A DNA stretch of 15,806 nt from Clostridia bacterium (GTDB lineage: Bacteria; Bacillota; Clostridia; Peptostreptococcales; Anaerovoracaceae), in assembly GCA_024403005.1 (NCBI GenBank), contig JAKSSQ010000015.1, positions 1-15,806 on the forward strand. Reading direction: 5' to 3'. The notes beneath the pieces are model-generated. The model saw nothing but the letters and a program-made list of their open reading frames with translations, made no database searches and was not told the DNA's origin. A program made the translations under genes and the position numbers. Of the stretch, positions 13,334-15,806 are shown piece by piece. The number at the start of each line of letters is the position of its first letter. Position 1 is the first letter of the stretch.

Positions 13334-14631
13334 TGAGAAGAAGAGGTATTACAGATATCTTAACTACGGTTATACCTATTTTGATGGTGCTTATACTCAT
13401 TTACGCAGGGGTAAATTTAGTAGATCCTATTAAGGATTTTATCTGGAAGTATAACAACTGGGATCAGGTTCTGGAACAGAGAGGCGACAGACTTCTCACT
13501 CAGCACCTCTTTGTAGCTGACAGAGTTTACGTAGAAGAACCAAAGGAATATACAGAACATATAGCTCTGGACAATGCGGATTACTATCACAACGTAAGAG
13601 TTGGTGCGGATATCACGCTGGAACAGACCAAGATTCAGTTCAAAAACGGCGACGTTTTCCGCCAGATAAGCACTCCGTATTCCGAAGAAGTTAAGACTAC
13701 AAACATCGATACACTTAAGCTTATCTATCAGTATCAGTATCCCATCGGATACAGCTACTATTACGACAAAGCTGCAGGCAGCTGGGTAGACCAGGGCAAG
13801 TTCCACGGCGGATCTTCCATGCCTAAGGATACACTCGCTTATCTGAACTACGGAGACCAGCTTTACGTGCTGACAAATTCCATTTATGCTTACGAAAAGA
13901 AGGACGAAGGCGTTGAATCCTTTATCGAAACCTCCGGCGATACTTTCTTAAGCAACGACGGCTCCATCTGGCAGATTATTATGAGCTATCATAATATCGA
14001 AGGCAGACACAACGAACACTGGATTCTTGAATCCGCTCAGCCTCTGGTAGATTTCGATGCTCCGATGCTTTTAGACGACAGAAGAATTCTTTCAGATGGT
14101 CTTTATGAACACGTTCAGGAAGGCTTCACTCCTTACAGCAAGGACTACTTCTTCAGAAAGACTGTCGATAAGGATCTTACAGACATGTCCTTAAGCTCTA
14201 ACAGAGCAGATTCCGAAGTAGCTTATGCACAGCTGCTGGTTTCCACCTTAAGCCAGGCTGAAAACGGAAGCTTCGAAGCAGTTCTGCAGAACACAGAACT
14301 CTATGATAAGTACGGAATGAAGTACGGCTACGTAGACGTTCTCGAAAACGCAGAAAAGGGCATCCAGCTTATTAAGGCAGCTGAAACTTATAAGGAAACA
14401 GGTTTCGATGACGCAATCAGCAAGCTTGCAGGTTTCTTTAAGACATTTATCGAAGAAAACAAGAGAGAAGCAGGCGAAAAGATCGAAGTTCCTGCATACT
14501 GGAGAAACGGCTCAGACTGCAGCGAAGTTGCTGCAGATGAGGCTGCAACCGCTGCTCTTAAGGACTTCCTTAAGCAGTACGCAGCTAAGTACGGAGATTT
14601 AGAAGCTGCAGATCTGGCAGGCATGCTCTAA
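13333..14631 (+). CDS. Membrane-anchored extracytoplasmic protein of unknown function
   Basis: A 432-residue protein I do not recognise. The N-terminus is basic (MRRRGITD) and is followed by one hydrophobic segment at about residues 8-30, so it is probably an uncleaved signal anchor with the remaining 400 residues outside the cell. There is no lipobox. The outer part is acidic and rich in Tyr, Asp and Glu, with a beta-like middle (YHNVRVGADITL, QYQYPIGYSYYYDKAAGSWVDQG, GDTFLSNDGSIWQIIMSYHN) and a helical C-terminal third (YAQLLVSTLSQAENG; IQLIKAAETYKETGF; KDFLKQYAAKYGDLEAADLAG). I see no catalytic motif, cell-wall sorting signal or repeat. The ATG at 13333 follows AGGAG (13321-13325) and overlaps the pgeF stop by one base, so it is co-translated with pgeF. 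A hairpin terminator lies 60 bp downstream. A role at the envelope is inference from topology and neighbour only. Confidence 0.8.
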   Translation: MRRRGITDILTTVIPILMVLILIYAGVNLVDPIKDFIWKYNNWDQVLEQRGDRLLTQHLFVADRVYVEEPKEYTEHIALDNADYYHNVRVGADITLEQTKIQFKNGDVFRQISTPYSEEVKTTNIDTLKLIYQYQYPIGYSYYYDKAAGSWVDQGKFHGGSSMPKDTLAYLNYGDQLYVLTNSIYAYEKKDEGVESFIETSGDTFLSNDGSIWQIIMSYHNIEGRHNEHWILESAQPLVDFDAPMLLDDRRILSDGLYEHVQEGFTPYSKDYFFRKTVDKDLTDMSLSSNRADSEVAYAQLLVSTLSQAENGSFEAVLQNTELYDKYGMKYGYVDVLENAEKGIQLIKAAETYKETGFDDAISKLAGFFKTFIEENKREAGEKIEVPAYWRNGSDCSEVAADEAATAALKDFLKQYAAKYGDLEAADLAGML

Positions 14632-14664
14632 AGAGAATATACAAAAAGGGAATGAGGTTCTCCC

Positions 14665-14681
14665 TTAGTATTTAATACTAA
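14665..14681. repeat. Perfect 17-bp palindrome between two genes, possible operator
   Basis: TTAGTATT, a central T, and AATACTAA form a perfect dyad. Its left end overlaps the right arm of a smaller repeat, AAGGGA (14646-14651) with TCCCTT (14661-14666). It lies after the unknown gene and before the terminator at 14691, with no convincing promoter elements around it, so operator or mRNA hairpin are both open. Confidence 0.4.
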
Positions 14682-14690
14682 AACCGCTTA

Positions 14691-14737
14691 AAAAGCTGAT
14701 GACTTCTGCCGTTTGCGCAGAAAGTGTCAGCTTTTTT
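14691..14737 (+). terminator. Intrinsic terminator after the MATE-pgeF-unknown unit
   Basis: AAAAGCTGA (14691-14699) pairs with TCAGCTTTT (14727-14735), and inside it CTTCTGC (14703-14709) pairs with GCAGAAAG (14717-14724) with one bulged A. Six T run from 14732 to 14737. It ends 15 bp before the antiporter start, so any transcript from further upstream must read through it. Confidence 0.85.
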
Positions 14738-14752
14738 AATAGAAAGGACAAC

Positions 14753-15806
14753 ATGTTATTAAGTATTGCAATTATTATGTTAGTCGGATCCGGGCTGGGC
14801 TGGGCATGTAAAAAAGTTAAGCTGCCGGCTTTAATCGGCATGCTTCTTACAGGTATAATTCTCGGCCCTTACGTGCTTAACGTATTCGACAGTTCGCTGC
14901 TCGCCATATCCGCAGATATCCGCAAAATAGCTCTTATTATAATCCTTACGAGGGCCGGTTTAAGCCTGGATGTATCCGGACTTAAAAAGATCGGCAGACC
15001 TGCCGTAATGATGTGCTTTGTTCCTGCGAGCTTTGAACTGGCCGGCATGCTTCTGCTGGGGCCGAAGCTTCTTGGCATAACTACTCTGGAAGCTGCAGTG
15101 CTCGGCGCGGTCCTTGCTGCGGTATCTCCTGCGGTAGTCGTTCCGAGAATGGTTAAGCTCATGGAAGAGGGCTACGGCACGGAGCAGAACATTCCCCAGT
15201 TAATACTGGCCGGAGCATCTGTAGACGACGTTTACGTAATCGTTCTGTTTACAACCTTTACAGGCATGCTGCAGGGCGGAGGCATATCCGTTATGCGTTT
15301 TGTCAACATACCCGTCTCCATCGCTTTAGGAATAGCCGCAGGCCTTGCTGCCGGCAGGCTCATTTCGCTTTTCTTCGAAAAAGTGCAGCTCAGAGATACG
15401 GTTAAAATTATGGTGACCCTCTCAATATCCTTCGTTCTGGTCGCTCTGGAAGATTCCTTAAACACTCCGATTACATTTGCAGCGCTCATATCCATAATGT
15501 TCATAGGCGTTGCGATGCAGAAATACAGAAAAGAAGATGCTGCGAAGCTTTCCGCAAACTACAACCAGCTGTGGATTGCTGCAGAGGTGTTCCTCTTCGT
15601 GCTGGTTGGGTCAACGGTAAATATAAATTACCTTGGAAAAGTCGGCCCGAAAGCCGTTATTGTAATCGCAGGAGCACTGGTATTTCGCATGCTGGGCGTA
15701 TTCATATGCCTGCTTGGTACGGATCTTAACAAGGGCGAGAGAATGTTTTCCATGATGGCTTACACGCCCAAAGCCACCGTGCAGGCTGCAATAGGTGGCA
15801 TTCCTT
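14753..15806 (+). CDS. Cation:proton antiporter, N-terminal part (cut by window end)
   Basis: The frame is open from ATG 14753 to the window end, 351 codons with no stop. It starts seven bases after AAAGGA. It encodes a membrane protein of the Na+/H+ exchanger fold (PF00999): a first helix with VGSGLGWACKKVKLPALIG and TGIILGPYVL, then LTRAGLSLD (a family motif, usually with RAGL), and SPAVVVPRMV at residues 125-134. The core ion-binding motif is ASVDDV with D158 and D159; two adjacent Asp suggest the electrogenic type, in contrast to the Asn-Asp of electroneutral members. FRMLG (R312) and TPKATVQAAIGG (K340) near the cut end are also typical. Which cation is moved is not evident. Nothing suggests a missing or broken part other than the window edge. 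Confidence 0.88.
   Translation, partial: MLLSIAIIMLVGSGLGWACKKVKLPALIGMLLTGIILGPYVLNVFDSSLLAISADIRKIALIIILTRAGLSLDVSGLKKIGRPAVMMCFVPASFELAGMLLLGPKLLGITTLEAAVLGAVLAAVSPAVVVPRMVKLMEEGYGTEQNIPQLILAGASVDDVYVIVLFTTFTGMLQGGGISVMRFVNIPVSIALGIAAGLAAGRLISLFFEKVQLRDTVKIMVTLSISFVLVALEDSLNTPITFAALISIMFIGVAMQKYRKEDAAKLSANYNQLWIAAEVFLFVLVGSTVNINYLGKVGPKAVIVIAGALVFRMLGVFICLLGTDLNKGERMFSMMAYTPKATVQAAIGGIP

Noticed and set aside
14632..14752. Promoter for the antiporter gene near the palindrome or at TATACA (14638-14643)
   Set aside because: No -35 element with acceptable spacing was found for any -10-like hexamer in this gap.
1..15806. Mobile elements, CRISPR arrays, toxin-antitoxin or defence genes, phage remnants
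   Set aside because: No transposase, integrase, direct repeats with regular spacers or related proteins are seen; every stretch of length is explained by conserved chromosomal genes on one strand.

Overview
The window reads as a stretch of ordinary, vertically inherited chromosome from a low-to-middle GC Gram-positive anaerobe, most likely a member of the Clostridia (Bacillota). Grounds seen in the sequence: strong AGGAGG-type ribosome binding sites, TTG and GTG starts, infC-rpmI-rplT behind a leader with an intrinsic attenuator, an oxygen-labile Fe-S serine dehydratase, a Bacillota-type lexA operator (GAAC-N4-GTTT), and many hairpin-plus-T terminators. TGA is used as a stop, so the code is standard. 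All protein genes and the tRNA lie on the + strand. No transposase, integrase, phage gene, CRISPR array or defence cassette is visible.

Layout. (1) 1-2697: the 3' end of an L-serine dehydratase alpha subunit overlaps rlmN; then, behind a likely promoter of its own, a 140-residue P-loop protein of unknown role and a CoA-type NUDIX hydrolase. (2) 2739-7645: a complete nucleoside-type ABC importer. It has a lipoprotein of the BMP/PnrA family behind a sigma-A-type promoter, a strong terminator, then a double-domain ATPase and two permeases. (3) 7747-8836: two overlapping half-size ChrA-type transporters, closed by a terminator. (4) 8917-9812: tRNA-Val(GAC) with its own terminator, then lexA with an SOS operator over its -35 element. 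(5) 9862-11273: the translation operon infC-rpmI-rplT, with a consensus promoter, a possible DNA operator over that promoter, an L20-type attenuator leader and an ATT start codon for IF3. (6) 11272-14631: a MATE efflux pump whose likely start lies in the T-tract of the rplT terminator, a PgeF/YfiH laccase-fold enzyme, and a 432-residue membrane-anchored protein I cannot identify. (7) 14753-end: a cation:proton antiporter cut by the window end.

How they work together: region 2 imports nucleosides using a lipoprotein that is probably made in excess over the ATPase and permeases because of the internal terminator. Regions 4 and 5 are housekeeping units with feedback control (LexA on lexA; probably L20 on infC). 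In region 6 a multidrug exporter, a peptidoglycan-precursor editing enzyme and an unknown surface protein are joined by overlapping or nearly abutting ends, a possible envelope-related set.

I found no convincing undescribed system. The points most worth checking are the unknown protein coupled to pgeF, the small P-loop protein, the 27-bp hyphenated dyad over the infC promoter, and the MATE start buried in a terminator. No gene-free gap exceeds 300 bases; the longest (9813-10033) is filled by the infC promoter and leader.
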